A stretch of 64,000 bases of DNA, from assembly GCA_032768795.1 (NCBI GenBank), contig CP136494.1, forward strand, positions 1,364,001-1,428,000, read 5' to 3'. Below the pieces are notes generated by a model. The model was not told the origin of the DNA. It saw only the letters and a program-made list of their open reading frames with translations, and ran no database searches. Made by a program: the position numbers and the translations under genes. Shown here piece by piece: positions 12,296 through 24,993 of this stretch. Position 1 is the stretch's first letter, and every line of letters begins with the position of its first letter. The stretch comes from Tremella fuciformis. Lineage: Eukaryota; Basidiomycota; Tremellomycetes; Tremellales; Tremellaceae.

Positions 12296-14452
12296 TCATT
12301 GCTTCAGCTGCGCCAACAAGACGCAGTGCTGCCCGCCGGCAGATGCGTACACTGCGCGGTACGGCTTGAGTGACTTGCTTCTCACCAGCGTCGGCACTTC
12401 GGCGGATTCCGTGTCTGCCCCGAGGCCGAGCTGAGCTTGGTCTGAAATGAGCCGTGTCGCTTCTCTGCTTGAGAAACAGACTCACTGCCTAGTCCCCAAG
12501 CGTAGACGTGGCCGGACGCGGAAACGGCGAGATTATGCCTCGTGCCTGCGGAGATGACGGCAATGGGGTTGCTGGTAGGTCTGTCTGACCACGCCGGGAA
12601 GTCGGGCACGACTTCGTATGATTCGGGTATCGGAGGGAAGGCGACCTGCGATCAGCTCGTCGGCCTCTCGCACGCCGAACAACGGCGACTCACCCTGACT
12701 GGCTCTGGCACGTACTCGCCCATCGGTACGCGGAGTGCCGCCTGCGCCTCTGCCAGATCCGCCTCGGCCGCCTCTTTGGCAGCTTGGTCGCCATCTGGCA
12801 CGGCCCGCAACTTCGTCTGCATGGCGGCGACGCGGTCCTCGCGCTCCTTCTGCATGGCCTCCTTGCGCTCCGCGAGCCCAGCTTGGGCGGGGTGATCGGC
12901 ACCCAACCCGAGCTCATGCGCATCACACCGCCCGCATGCCATGACCTCGCCGTTGCTCAGCAAGAACAACGAGTGGTGTTCACCGCCTCCGATAGAGACG
13001 ACCTTGGCGCCTCCAAGGTTGTTCGGCAGCAGAGCGTCCACCACGGTTGGGTGTGTGATCATCTCGTCGTCCCCGCCCTTGGCATCGGAGATGCCGGTCT
13101 GGTGGTACGTATTCAGACCCCAGGCCCAGACTGTCCCGTCGCTCCCGACTGCGAACGAGTGATACATGCCCGCAGAGACATGGACGATGTTTCGAAGGCC
13201 GAGTCTTTCAGGTTCCAGTCCGTTGAGCCGTCTGCGCTCGATGATACGTCTGCCCAGCTGATTTTGCTGACCGTTGCCCCACACGTACACGTGTCCGGTG
13301 GTAGCGAGAGCGAGGACATGATCGGCACCGCATGAGACGGCAGAGATTTTGATTTTCGACAGCGATGGTAGTGAGATCGGCGTGTACTGAAACGGCGCGT
13401 GTCCGGGCACGCCGTCGAATCCGAGCACACCATCGTTGGAGCGGAACGATCCCCAAGCTCGAAGTTCGCCCTTATCGGACACAGCAACGCTTACACTGTC
13501 CCCAGCTGCGACTTGGACAGCTCGGAAGTTCTCCTTGGCGAGCGCTTCGACGACGTAGGGATATGTCTCGAGATCTTCGTTGGGAATGAGCGAGTCCTTA
13601 TCATTTGGATCTGGCACATTCGCTGTTTGTCGTCCCAGCGCCGCGTTATCATTAATGCCCCACGATCGCACCTGTTCGTAAGCAGCCTCTTGTAGCATGG
13701 CCGGACAGCCTCACGCTACCCGTCTCGTCAACTGCGAGGGTGTGCATGCCTCCGCAAGAAACAGTTTCCAGACCGCCCCCAGACTCGCCCGTACGTGTCA
13801 ATTTGCCGTCTTCAATCTGCTCCTCGAACCAGCTGTGCAACTTCGGTCGGGGGATCTCGTCAAGCTCGTCGGGTCCGAGGCCGAATTGCCCCATGTCACC
13901 GGTGCCGAAAATGAAGAGCGCTTTGTGAGGCTGCGAGACAGCTTGGAAGTTAGCGGTTTTCAGGTGAGAGTGGAGGCGCGACTGACGAGGTGGCTGCGGT
14001 ATCTCATTTTGAGCGACGGATCCCAGGCTGGACCGTCTCCTCGATTTTTTGATCTCATCTTCCTTCACCTCCCCTAATCTACCCCGTTTGGTAGGCGCAG
14101 CTCCGGCCGTTCCATTGGTAGCCTTAAAAATAGAAGGCACCTCAGCAGGGACCTTCCCGTGGGGGGCGGGGCTGGCGATGCCATTTGCGACGTGTCCGTT
14201 GACTTTGTTGGCAGATATCAGCTTTGATTCTGGCTCCTCCTTCGCGACGACTGCTGTAGAGGCCGATGTGGTCGATTTGCCACCCTTCTTCGAGGGCGGG
14301 GGCTTGGTGGCAGCTGCTTTGCTCGCTGGCTTAGCTGAAGGCGGCTTGCTCTTGACATATGGCGCGGGTGGAACAGCCGCAGGTTTGCCTTGGAAGGGTC
14401 AGTTTCCGACTCGGGCTTGAGCATGGGCTGTCCACTTACGCTGAGCTGGCAT
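12296..14452 (-). CDS. RCC1: RCC1-type Ran guanine-nucleotide exchange factor
   Basis: Exons (high to low) 14440-14452, 13715-14388, 12694-13671, 12486-12645 and 12296-12441 give 656 residues. The N-terminal ~100 residues are Lys/Pro/Ala/Ser-rich with basic clusters, as in chromatin-binding and nuclear-import tails of RCC1. The rest holds seven-bladed propeller repeats with repeated signatures such as FGTGDMGQFGLG, VRSWGINDNAALG, VYVWGNGQQNQLG, VWAWGLNTYHQTG and VYAWGLGNQAQLG. Most blades carry the usual SCGxxH or SAGxxH strand. Predicted to load GTP on Ran at chromatin and so set nuclear transport direction (yeast Srm1/Prp20, S. pombe Pim1). A charged insertion rich in Glu/Ala/Lys (AxEADLAEAQAAL) interrupts the fifth or sixth blade. 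It shares a 522-bp divergent promoter region with WEE1. Confidence 0.93.
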
Positions 14453-14974
14453 TTTCGTAGGAGCTGAAGAGCAAGAAGATCTCTGAGGAGGCGCGCAAAA
14501 AAAGCTCGGGGTCTCCCTAAGTATCACAGCAGACTTTGAGAAACTGCAGAGATGCTCGAACGCCTCGGAGTGAACGTAGATCCTCTTGTTGAAGGCCCAG
14601 TATGGGTCGCGTAGAGGTGATGAAGTACTGAAAGACGCAACTAGAAGCCCCCTTGACAGACATTTGCACCTTGAACAGGGTGCCGTTTAGCGATGATTAC
14701 ATAACACGGGGACTTTCCAGGCACGATCCGGCAGAGTTGGCGTGGACAACTCTCCATGACGCGAGTTTCTTTTCTTTTCCCCCGTGTCCCCCTACACCTT
14801 CCCATCTCACTCGACCTACCGTCTCCCGTCTCATTCGCACGCAGAAGAGTCAAACATTGAAGTTTCCACGGAAAGGTCAACCATGAGCTCATAGCATACG
14901 ACGTCGGAGGTCGACCGCCCGTGGGAACAAATCGGCAGCTCGACGCGTCTGTTGTGCCGGGGTCGCCACTCGAT
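14453..14974. promoter_or_regulatory. Divergent RCC1/WEE1 promoter with an upstream mini-ORF
   Basis: Between the RCC1 start (14452, minus) and the chosen WEE1 start (14975, plus). It contains a three-codon upstream frame ATG AGC TCA TAG at 14883-14894, about 80 bp before the WEE1 ATG, plus other short upstream ATGs (near 14692 and 14757). These could dampen Wee1 translation. Inference. Confidence 0.4.
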
Positions 14975-17900
14975 ATGTCGGTCGCATCGCCTGCGCCTGT
15001 CGTCCCGGCGAATCTGACGACGTATAGAGCTGCATCTGGAAGCATGTCTCGCTCTCCGAAACGTGCAAAATCCAGTCCGTCCCCGCGCGAGGGCCCACTG
15101 CGATCCAGTCAATCGGCTACCAATTCGGGCAGGTCTCGGAGCAGAGCCAGTGTACCAAATCGCAGGCTGGAACAGGGAAGCTGTGGATCACTTCAGAGTC
15201 AGGACCCGCTGTCGGAAGGACGACATCCGGTGACAAGTCCTGCGAGACGACCAGAGCAATCGAAAACACCTTGGAGTCCGGCGCAGTCGAGGAGGAGGGA
15301 GATGTCGGTCCCCTTGGTGTGTACGATTCATCATCACAATCACACAGCTGACATGGCTCTTCAGCTTTCTCAGACTCTGTCGTCCTTCTCCTTGTCGCAG
15401 ATATCGCCTCCAGACATGTCTGTGTCCCATGCGTCTCGGTCGAACCCGCAGTACACTCCGCAGTCGGGGTCTATCACTCGGTCCGGCAGCAGCTCTGTGG
15501 ATCTCTCGACCTTCACCCCGCGACGGCCCGCTCGATTTTTGGCCTCGGGGGCATCGAGCCCCGGATCGGCGTCGAAACGGCATGTGCATCCAGCTACGGC
15601 TCCTCTACCACACATATCCGCCTTCCTTGGCAGCCCCTTCTCCAGTCGGACGGCGAGAGGCGATTACCTATACGATGCCTGTTCCCCGTCGAACAACAGA
15701 TTTCGCTTGACTTTCTCCGAAAGAATACCTCACGGCGAACAAGGCATTCCATCGCATGAGGAATTGTGGCCAGAGACAAGCGAATGGGTTGACGACGTGG
15801 GGCCCGACCATGCCGCCCAAGCGAGGACACATCGCCGTCGTGACATGTCGGGATCTAGCTCTTCAATTGAGTCTTACACCAATAGCGGAGCGAGTTCGTC
15901 ATCCCTACCGTCTCTCGGTCGAAACTCCATGGAGCAGAGTGCTAGACCTGGGATCGTGACAATCCGTGAAATGTATGGCGAGGAGGAAGAATACGCAAAG
16001 GAAGACGAGGCTTCAACTCCCTGTCGGACACTCTTTTCGGATGTCTCGGAGGGACGAGCGGTATCGACGACTTCTGTCACTGCGGTCGACGCGCTCACAT
16101 CTCCATTGGCACCAAAACGAGTTTCGTCTAAAAGCCCTGTCGCACAGTCGGTTTCTCCACTTCAGAGCTTTTTTTCCGGTCGCACCCCATCGAGCGGAAC
16201 AACACGAGAAAAGACATCGCCCAGCTCTCGACCAAGACCCCCTTTTGCAAGTCTGATCCCGCGCTTATTGTCGTCCAGGAAATCGAAAACTCCACCAGTT
16301 GCTTCCTACGCCCAGCTCTGCGATGATGACTCAGAGAGGGCGCACAATCTCGAAAATGCTGTGGGACGGAAATCTACCTCGCAGTCAGGTGCAGCTGAAG
16401 CAGCTCCCATGATAGGACTAGGCATAGATTCAGCTCCCCAGCTCAGGGGTGTCACCTCCCCTTTACAATCTCGCACACCGGCTACGTTTATGCTGCGGAC
16501 TTTTTCAGGCGATTCCAGCAGTGATCCTGAACCGTCCCCGTCCCGACCGCTGTCTGCCCGGACCTCGGGGACAAAGCTCAACCTGCACTCACCCACATCC
16601 CCCGGGTTGCAACGGGGCATTGTGAGTCTTAACCGCAGGAAGACCATGATCGGCCGTGTGCAGGGTCGCAAATCGCCAAGCAAAGTAGTCGAGGCCCAAA
16701 ACAACATAATGCGCCCGTCTCTTCGACGAGGCATCACTGAACCCCGCCCAGCCCTATCTCGAAGCACCTCCAGCGTCAGGCATCTATTTCCAAGTTCTGC
16801 ACATACACCCCCCGCTCTCTTCGATCACATCAAGCCTTCTCCTGCAGCCTTCGCGTCGACCGGTCTTGTCAAGAAACGTTCGGGTATCGCACCAATTGAA
16901 ATACCCACCTTCCGACCAGAACCTCAAAGATCGACGGCTCGGATCCCTCTGCAGACCGACATATCACCGATCAGTCCACTATCGCCTACCCGGCCCTCAC
17001 GACCTGGTCAACTGCCGAGATCAACTCTGAACTTATCGTCGCAAGCACCGTCGAGCAAATCTACCACCACTTGTGCGTCTGCCTCCGGCGAGTCAGCTCT
17101 GCAGGCCGCTCAACGAACCCGCGGCCTTCGGCGGAAGGGCAGTCAAATGTTCGGTCACCATTCCAGCTCTAGCATCGGCGACGTTTCACGACTGGACCTC
17201 AGCACTTCTCCCGCCACACCTACCAAAGGGTTTCCAGCAAAGTCAAGTGTCTCCGAAATCGTCGCCACACCGTCCCCCGGATCGAATGGTCACTTCCAGT
17301 ACCCTTTCACGGTCAGCAAGACCAATAAGAATCTGTCAACCCCATCTCCGGAAAAGCCGTCATTGCACGATCAGACCGATGCCATCGCTCAAGGCAGAAT
17401 TTCACAACTTAGACGAGTTCCTGTTGCTCGCGCCTCCAACCCGATGCTCGCTGCCACGTTCAAGGCCGATCTTCTCGCCACGCCGCCAGAGTCCACATCG
17501 GCGCTGACCTTCAAGCTGAACGGCAAAGAGGTGACTTTGCCTCAAGCTGACAAGTTCAACAAGGATTATATCGTGCTCCAGCTCCTTGGCAGCGGCGCTT
17601 TCAGTCAAGTCTGGAAGGTCAGACACAAACGTGAGGGGACCTTGTGGGCGATCAAGGCTGGCAAGCCATACACAGGCATGAAGAATAGGTGTGTCCCGAT
17701 TTGAACCCGGAGATCAGAGCTGATCCGAAGACTCCGCCAATTGGAAGAGGTATCCATCCTCCGTCAGCTTTCACTAGAGCCGCACCCGTCAATCATACGA
17801 TTTGAGGACTCTTGGGAACAACATTCGCGTTTGTACCTGCGGACCGAGCTGGCTGCTTCTGGAGACCTCGCTCGATTTCTCGAGGCATTGGGCGACTATG

Positions 17901-18716
17901 GCGGACTGGGCGAAGCTCGTGCTTGGAAGACGCTGGTCGAACTCTCCGGGGGGTTGGCGCATATTCATGCCAACAACTTCCTGCACCTCGACTTGAAGCC
18001 CTCCAACGTGCTTATTGCATCCGACGGATCTCTACGCATAGCCGACTTCGGGATGTCTGTCATATCCGGTGCGGACGGACATGTTGAAGCCCTCTCGCCT
18101 GCTCTGCCTACGCCTGACGGGGACGGAGGATTCGTCTGGTCCGAACACAGTGCCAAGACCATGGATTTGGTTCCCAGCCCCATCCTGGACAGAGATATTG
18201 AGGGAGATCGAGAGTATCTTAGCCCAGAAGGTTTAGCCGACGCCCCGATGGGCAGAGAGGCAGACATCTATAGTCTTGGGATCTTGCTGCTGGAGGCGGC
18301 GCTGAATGTCGTCTTACCGCCGAGTGCGTCTCCCATGAAGCTGGGCCGAATACTACTGACGTCCAGATGGTGATGGTTGGGTCAAACTCCGTACAGACGA
18401 CTTCAGCGATCTTTCGGAACACTATCGACCTGCTGAGGGAGTTGAGCCTGCCGAGATTGCTGAGGAAGATGCAGGTCTACCTGTCATCTCGACCGTCTTC
18501 CTCGAACTTGTCAAGGGAATGATGGCTGCAGACCCGATGAGGAGGACAAAATTGGCGATGATTGAGGGTCATCGGGCGGTAATGAAGGTCCACAGCCTTG
18601 TGCGAGAGGGCGCTGGAGACGGGCGAAAAGGAGGCAAGGCGTTGGTGGAGGAAGAAGCTTGGTTTCTGCCTCGTGTCCTAGATGCCGAGGGAAACACAGA
18701 CGTGTCTGACATTTGA
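14975..18716 (+). CDS. WEE1: Wee1 mitotic inhibitor kinase
   Basis: Exons 14975-17688, 17731-18323 and 18367-18716 give 1,218 residues. The first ~850 residues are a disordered Ser/Pro/Arg region with many SP/TP sites, as in fungal Wee1/Swe1, where phosphorylation controls stability and activity. The kinase domain is at the C-terminus: Gly-loop GSGAFSQV (~872), VAIK-type lysine in WAIKAGK (~894), catalytic loop HLDLKPSN (Asp ~992), DFGMS (~1010) and EGDREYLSPE, the Wee1-family form of the activation-segment end. These distinguish Wee1 from other kinases. It phosphorylates the Tyr15-equivalent of Cdk1 and delays mitosis. The reading frame is open further upstream without an ATG, so the first in-frame ATG was used. 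Splice 1 recreates the family motif RLRQLEEV. Confidence 0.94.
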
Positions 18717-18911
18717 CGAGAGACACGTCATGACTATATGACGAGATATGAAGCAGGTCTGATGAACCATGTAGTACGTAGGCACATAGGCAGGGAGACG
18801 ACGATGAAAAGACATGAGCAGTCTCCGTATCGCTTAACAACAGGTGGTGATGATGCTTTTGATGGTGATGATACATGTTTGCGGCTGTCTACTATTGGAG
18901 TCTGCGTGTAT

Positions 18912-19760
18912 CTATACCAGCCCATCGTACAGTGATAGCGCCTGTGTGGTCAGCACAGCTTCCCATGGGATACGTGGGGAAACCTCACCTGCACGATTGT
19001 GGGATCCTGCTTGCTGCCCTCTTTAAACTCATCGAAAGTCAACTTGTGGTCCTTGTTCAGATCCATGGTGCGGAAAATCTTGTCGACGCGCTTCTCGGGC
19101 GTATCCTCGTCCTCTGGCAACCGCACCATCTGCCCAGTCATCTTGTAGATACTCCGTACGATCTGGAGCATCTCGTCGTAAGTGATGAATCCGTCCCCGT
19201 TGATGTCGTACAGCTGGAAAGCCCATTTGAGCTTTTCGTCCAGCCGGCCGCGGGACGTGACGCTCAGTGCGCAGATGAATTCCTGCCTGTCAGTACCACT
19301 TGTTCATTCCTGGCCAGCACAGCGCGCAGCGTGTCTCGACCCGCCGCTCACCTTGAACTCGATCGTCCCGCTCTTGTCCTCGTCGAACACGTTGAAGACG
19401 TAGTCTGCAAATTGACTCGGATCACCAAAAGGGAAGAACTGCCGATAGATCTTCTTAAACTCTGCTTCTCAGCCATACTCGACCCGGTGTACGCCGCTGA
19501 CCGGCGTGGGGGTCGCTCACCCTCCTTGTTGAGCTGGCCGTTCGGGCAGTCTTTCAGGAATCCCTTGTACTGCTCGTCAGCCGCGCCGTCATTCGGCCCG
19601 GCACCGCATGTCGCCTACCCATTGTTGCAGCTCCTTCTTGTCGACTGCCGGTCAGCTGCACGTCCAGAGCGCGATGCCTGCGCCGGCCCGACTAACAGTA
19701 CGTGTTCTTCTGCAGCTCGGCCAGCTCGTCCGCCGACAACTTGGACTGCGACTTGCCCAT
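18912..19760 (-). CDS. NCS1: Neuronal calcium sensor 1 / frequenin
   Basis: Six exons (19697-19760, 19619-19644, 19521-19569, 19352-19461, 18989-19282, 18912-18941) give exactly 190 residues, the family's length. It begins MGKSQSKLS, an N-myristoylation signal with Gly2. Four EF-hands follow: the first is degenerate around KDCPNGQL, and three have good loops ([34 protein letters not shown]). The C-terminus ends YDGLV, like yeast Frq1. Known role: Ca2+-dependent activator of phosphatidylinositol 4-kinase (Pik1) and, in Cryptococcus, part of calcium-calcineurin stress tolerance. Splice sites reproduce the conserved [11 protein letters not shown] junction when AGCAG is used as acceptor of the third intron; an acceptor 3 nt earlier would add one Ala. 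Convergent with WEE1, 195 bp apart. Confidence 0.96.
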
Positions 19761-20424
19761 CGCTCAGCGCGAGTCCGACGGCCTTCCTGTGCTGCGTGTC
19801 GCGAGGGGAAGGGGTTGCACGATAGATGCGATGTTCGGCGTGAGGTTGAAGGGGGAAGATGCCTGGCGAATGCCGGATGGTGGGTGGCGGTGCCGACTGG
19901 ACTTGGCTTCGCGGGGCTGGGAGTCTTGGCGGCGAGTTGCGCAGCCGCCGGCGTCCAGCGGTCTGCTTCTAGCGCCTAGCCCGGCTGAGAGATGGACGAG
20001 GGCCGGGGCGGGTTGCGTGAGAATGGGTCGCGATGATGTATGTACTCTATGGTGGTTGGTGGTGTTGGTGAATGCGGAGATATATGTCGGCTGACTGAAC
20101 TGGCGGTCGACGCGGTCCGGATGGGTTCTCGTAGTTAACAGCCAACACTTATCGCCCACCCCGACGTGTTCTCACGTTATCGCTGATGCAGTGATGCGGG
20201 CGAGACGGATCAAGCTGATGGGTTGGGCGCGACCATGTCTCGATGCTATCTATCTACACGGAGGTGCATGCGATCAACGAGCCTGGACTGGTGGTGCTGG
20301 ATTCGGACCGAAACGCGCATGGCGTGACGTCAAAATGCACAGCCGTCCACTTTGTCGCCAAGCATGCATGTCGTAATGTCTACAATCTATCCCCTCTTCC
20401 CACGTCTGACAGATACGACGCGCA
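19761..20424. promoter_or_regulatory. NCS1 upstream region
   Basis: Lies between the 3' end of the arginyl-tRNA synthetase gene and the NCS1 start, both on the minus strand. It holds the NCS1 promoter and the tRNA-synthetase 3' UTR. No gene or RNA motif recognised. Confidence 0.45.
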
Positions 20425-22430
20425 TCACATGTGCTCGATGGGCGTCAAGCTCAACAACCTCATGGCGTAGTTGAGGACCTCGCGGGTCTGCATGTACAGG
20501 AACAGACGCGCCTTAGCTTCCTCCTCGGTCGCCCCCGAGACCTTGACGGACTCCCAGGCTGCGCCGACCATGTGCGAGATCTTGAAGCACCAGTGGACCA
20601 GAGTCGAGGGCTCGTTGAACTGGTATGCTTGTCGGAGGGCGGTGGGGAACATGGCGAGGTGATAGATCATGTCGTGCACCTTGGGGTCGTTCAGCACAGC
20701 GATGTCGATGTCGTCTGCTGAGGCGGCGAGTGGCACGTTCGGGTTCTTGCGCTGCACCGAGCACAATCGGACGTGCGAGTACTGGATGAAGGGACCAAAG
20801 TCGCCCTCGAAAGAGGTACACCGCTCCATGTTGAACGTGTAGTCGTTTACCCTGTTTCATCAGGAAATTGACTTCTCACCAGGATCTACCTACCGCTTGC
20901 CCGTCAGGTCCTGGATCTTGACCGCAGTCTGACCGATGATGGACGAGGTTGTCTCAGGGTCTTCAATCTGGGCGTACTTTGCCTCGTTCTTCCTCATCTG
21001 CTCGTGCATTACCTCGGCTGCTTCGTCGAGGATGTCGTCCAGGAACACAACGGTTCCCTTCCTGGTCGACATTCCCTTGACCAGACCAAAGGAGACGTGC
21101 TCGAAGATTTCCGGCTTGTAGTACGGCTCCTCCATCAACTCGAGCGTCTTGTAGAGCTGGCGGAAATGCAAGCCTTGTGCGGCCTGGACAACGTAGATGT
21201 GCTTGTCGAATTTGTACTTTTGGTACTTGTCGTAGGCACCGCCGAGGTCTCGGGTGAGGTAGATGGTGGTACCATCCGCCTTCCGAATAATGGCCCTCTC
21301 CAGCTTCCACTTCTCCAAGTCGACCAGAAGGGCTCCCCTATCCTCACAAGTAAGCTTCTTCTCCAGGCAGATGTCGATTGCGCGCTGCATCGATTCCTTG
21401 GCTACTTGAGACTCTCCCCAATAGACATCGAAGTGGATGTTCAGTTTCTCGTACACCTTCTTGAGCGACTCGATAGACAGGTTGCGGAAGCGCGACCATT
21501 GCGCGATGGCTTTTGGCTCGCCTGACGGTCAGATATGTTGTCCGCATAAGGTAGGTGCAATACTGACCATCCTCCATATCCTTGAAAACCTTCTTGGCGA
21601 GTGCATGGACGGTCGTTTCCGGGTCAATGTTCTCACCGGCATTGTACTTCTCCTTCTCGGCCGCGTCATCCTGGTTGATCTTCACATACACCTCGAATAG
21701 ATGCTTGATCGGGTCCTGAACCAGCTTCTCCTCGCTACCATACCTGTCGAAGCCGAGTGAGAGCTTTCCGTATTGGGTGCCCCAGTCCCCCAAGTAGTTG
21801 AGCCTGGTCACCCTCCATCCGAACGCCTCGTGGAAGTTTGCAACGACAGCACCGATGATCGTTGAACGCAGATGTCCGGCATGGAAAGGCTTGGCGATGT
21901 TGGGAGAAGAGAAGTCGACAAGCATGTGTTTACCAGCAGCTTCGGTCGAAGTTCCGTAGGCGACAGTGGGGTTTGAGGGTTGTTCGCGGGCAGCAGTGGA
22001 CGCGAGTTGGATCTGGCGCAGAACATGGTACGTGAAGGATTCGCGGCTGTACGTCAGACCAGGGACTAAAGAGCTGCAATACCCACTTGAGATTGAAGAG
22101 CAGGAAGGGTTTCTCAAAGGAGACGCTGGAGAGGTAGACACTAGGCTTGAATGCCGCTTTGACCTTTTCCGCCCACTCATCCGGTTTGCCTTTCTTGAAG
22201 CGCGGTACCGCGACGGCCAGATCCGCGCCCTTCTTCCCAGTGTCCACACCCTCGAAGATCTTTGCCGGATCCTCACCCCATGCCTCGCCGACAAGCTGCG
22301 CCACGGCGACTTTGAAACTGTCAATGATTTGACGATGACCCGCGGCGGCGGGCACTTCGGGCAGAGGAGTCAGGGTGTATTTGGAGGATGTGGCGGGAGA
22401 GCCGGCAATGGGCGGTGCTACTGATGCCAT
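20425..22430 (-). CDS. Arginyl-tRNA synthetase (cytosolic form shown; upstream extension likely mitochondrial)
   Basis: Exons 22087-22430, 21568-22046, 20894-21521 and 20425-20851 give 625 residues from ATG 22430. Class I synthetase: HIGH-type motif FHAGHLRST preceded by SSPNIAKP, the eukaryotic/fungal ArgRS signature; KMSKS-equivalent loop GMSTRKGT; C-terminal anticodon-binding helices ending in SLTPIEHM. It charges tRNA-Arg. The frame stays open upstream of the ATG for 76 codons (to 22658) with no Asp or Glu and many Arg/Ser/Thr, the composition of a mitochondrial targeting peptide, but without an in-frame AUG. The longer form probably supplies the mitochondrial enzyme from the same gene, by a near-cognate start or by a 5' exon (possible ATG at 22745 with intron 22662-22724). 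Confidence 0.95.
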
Positions 22431-22745
22431 CTTGGACAGTTTGGTGCTCGTATAAATGTTCCGAGGTGCGGTTATGAATGAAGATGAAAGCAAGGATGCC
22501 GGACGAAATGCGTGAGGCGGCTGGATGCGTTTCAAGGTGAAAGGAAGGCGTCCAGCGAATTTCGTGGACGGTGCAGCGGTCGTGAAACGTATGGAGCCTG
22601 CGATTGGCCGTATCGTGGTTGTGACAGCCCTCGTTGAGCTGATGAAGGTGAGGTGCACAGGCTAGAGTCTTTGTTACACGAGCGAGTCGAGCAGAAAACC
22701 CGACAAATTCGTCTTGCCCTCCACCGGGCTGCCGACAAAAGTCAT

Positions 22746-23354
22746 GCTGTGTACCGTGGGAAAGTGTCTTCGCCACCAATCGCTACTTCGATGCCGCCTC
22801 TTTAGCACTCAGCAACCATCTGTGATCTGCAACATTGTGCCCGTGTTCATGCGGCATCCTCAGAAGAACAAGACATCAGGGACTGCGATGCGGGTCTGGC
22901 TCCGACTGTCCGACTTTCGGCCAGCTTGAAATCACATGAGATGTCATCCGGTCGCCCTCAAACCTTCCCGTTCGCCGTCCTTCAAATGATTCTGGGCGAG
23001 GAGGCCGCCTTGGAGGCACCTCATGTACACGACGTGCTCTCTGACTCATCTCATAGCTTAATTGGCGCTAAGTCTTCATCGACTTGGCCATCGGCTGATT
23101 CTCGGTGCGATACTAACATTTCTGCCGATGCGGGTACGACGATGCCGGTGAGGTCGTGCAACAGCAGATGGAGATGCGGGGAACCGGTATGATGACAGCT
23201 GACCCAGATTGCGGAGGAGTGGAGACCCCGGCGGTGAATAGTCGGGTCAATGGCAGCAGCTGGTGCCCGACAAGATGAGCAGCAGGTACAAAATGCTGCG
23301 CCAAGAGTTGAAGAGGCGCCCACTGACAAACGACTCACTCCGGTCGCTCGCGCC
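22746..23354. promoter_or_regulatory. Divergent promoter between tRNA synthetase and xylanase
   Basis: About 600 bp between the possible upstream ATG of the synthetase (22745, minus) and the xylanase ATG (23355, plus). No gene is recognised; it should carry the carbon-source control of the xylanase. No specific site is claimed. Confidence 0.4.
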
Positions 23355-24699
23355 ATGTTCGCTCTTCTGGCCCTCTTGCCCTTGCTCAGCTTCGCGGGTG
23401 CCCGACCTCACGCCCCTGTCTCGCCCCGCTGGACATGCTCCTCGAGCGATAAAAGTGATTGCTCGCTTGCGGCTCTAGCAGAACAGGCGGGCAAGGTGTA
23501 CTTTGGCACGGCGTACCAGTCGTTCTACCTCGCCGACACTCGCTTCGAGCCTGTCCTCGATTCCCAATTCAGCCAGTACACTCCCGAGAACGAGATGAAG
23601 TGGGAGGTCATCGAGCCGGCTCGCGGTGTGTTCAACTGGTCCGGCAGTGATTTGGTGCGAACCTTCCTGTCTTGCTTGTCTGCTGGGCGGCTGACCGCGA
23701 GCAGATCATAGCTCAGTCCAAGAAGACCAGCTCAGTGGTGCGTGGGCACAACTTCTGCTGGGATCAGCAGACGTGAGTGATGGACTCTGCGGCTTCTGGA
23801 TAAGGGCAGCACTGATCTTACAGGCCGACCTATGTCACCAATATCACAGATCCGGACGAGCTCAAGTCCGTACTCCAGGAACACATCAATGCCGTTCTGG
23901 GCAGGTATGGAGACGACCTCTACGCCTTTGACGTGATCAACGAGCGTGAGACCGTTCTCAAAGACATCCTTTACAGCTGATTAGCGTAGCGCTCAACGAC
24001 AACGGGACCATCAAAACCAGTGTCTGGTACGACGTCCTGGGCGAAGACTACCTCGGGATCGCCGTGAGCGATGACATCCCGCTCCTACAAAGCAGCTGAC
24101 ATTCAGCTCGACTATGCACATGCGGCCGCACCGAATGTCAAGCTCTACATCAACGACTACAACATCGAGTCTGTCAACAACAAGTCTGAGGCGCTGGTGG
24201 CCATCGCGCAGAACCTACTGTCGCAGGGTCACCCACTGCACGGTATCGGCTTTGAGTCGCACTTCATCGGCGGCGAGACGCCGCAGGACATTGCCGCGAG
24301 CATGAAACAGTTCACTGATCTCGGCCTGGATGTGGCGATTACCGAGCTGGACGTCCGTGTGCCCGTGAACAACCAGGGTGTCACCAACTCCACTTGGCTG
24401 CAGATTCAGTCAGTTGTCGATCCCACGTGCCCTGAGATAAGGCTGATATGCGCAGAGCTCAGGATTACGCCGACGTCGTGCAGGTCTGCATCGACAATGG
24501 CAACTGTCCCGGTGTAACAGTCTGTGAGTGTGCTGCGGGACCGCTTCAGGCTTCAGGGGCGAACGCTGACAAGTGAGGGGGCTTTGACGACCTACAATCA
24601 TGGATTCCGGGAGTGTTTGCCGGATATGGCGCGGCGGATTTGTATGACTTTGATTACAAGCCCAAGCCCGCCTTCTCGGCCGTGCAACAGGTTCTTTAG
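23355..24699 (+). CDS. Secreted GH10 endo-1,4-beta-xylanase
   Basis: Seven exons (23355-23654, 23705-23772, 23824-23945, 23990-24063, 24107-24408, 24456-24523, 24578-24699) give 351 residues. The N-terminus MFALLALLPLLSFAGA is a signal peptide. GH10 landmarks: TPENEMKWEVIEP, RGHNFCWDQQ, acid/base glutamate in DVINE (~Glu163), KLYINDYNIE, nucleophile in ITELDVR (~Glu268), and a C-terminal WGFDDLQSWIPG segment. There is no carbohydrate-binding module and no membrane anchor. It cleaves internal xylan linkages outside the cell, pointing to a plant-matter-using lifestyle. Each splice rebuilds a conserved stretch, for example NEPLNDNG across intron 3. Convergent with the secreted cysteine-repeat gene; carbon-catabolite control is expected but not seen directly. 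Confidence 0.96.
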
Positions 24700-24993
24700 T
24701 GCGGTCTGAAAACACGAATTCGCCAAAAAGAAGGATCCGTGGGGAGGAGATAAAAAAAAGGTAGTACTGGGAAGTATGCAGCCATATAATTATGTTCAGA
24801 CCTCGAGCCTCCAGCTCAGATTATAATTCTGCATCTACGCTCTGCCAAAAGCTAGAGACGGTGCCTCGCGGCGTAGGTATCCCAAAATGACCGACCCCTG
24901 CCTAGGGATGGCGGTAGACTATAAACAATGAATGGCTCTATGCTAATGCTGGTGATGATGGTGGTGATGACACACGTGTATACTGCTGCTTCC

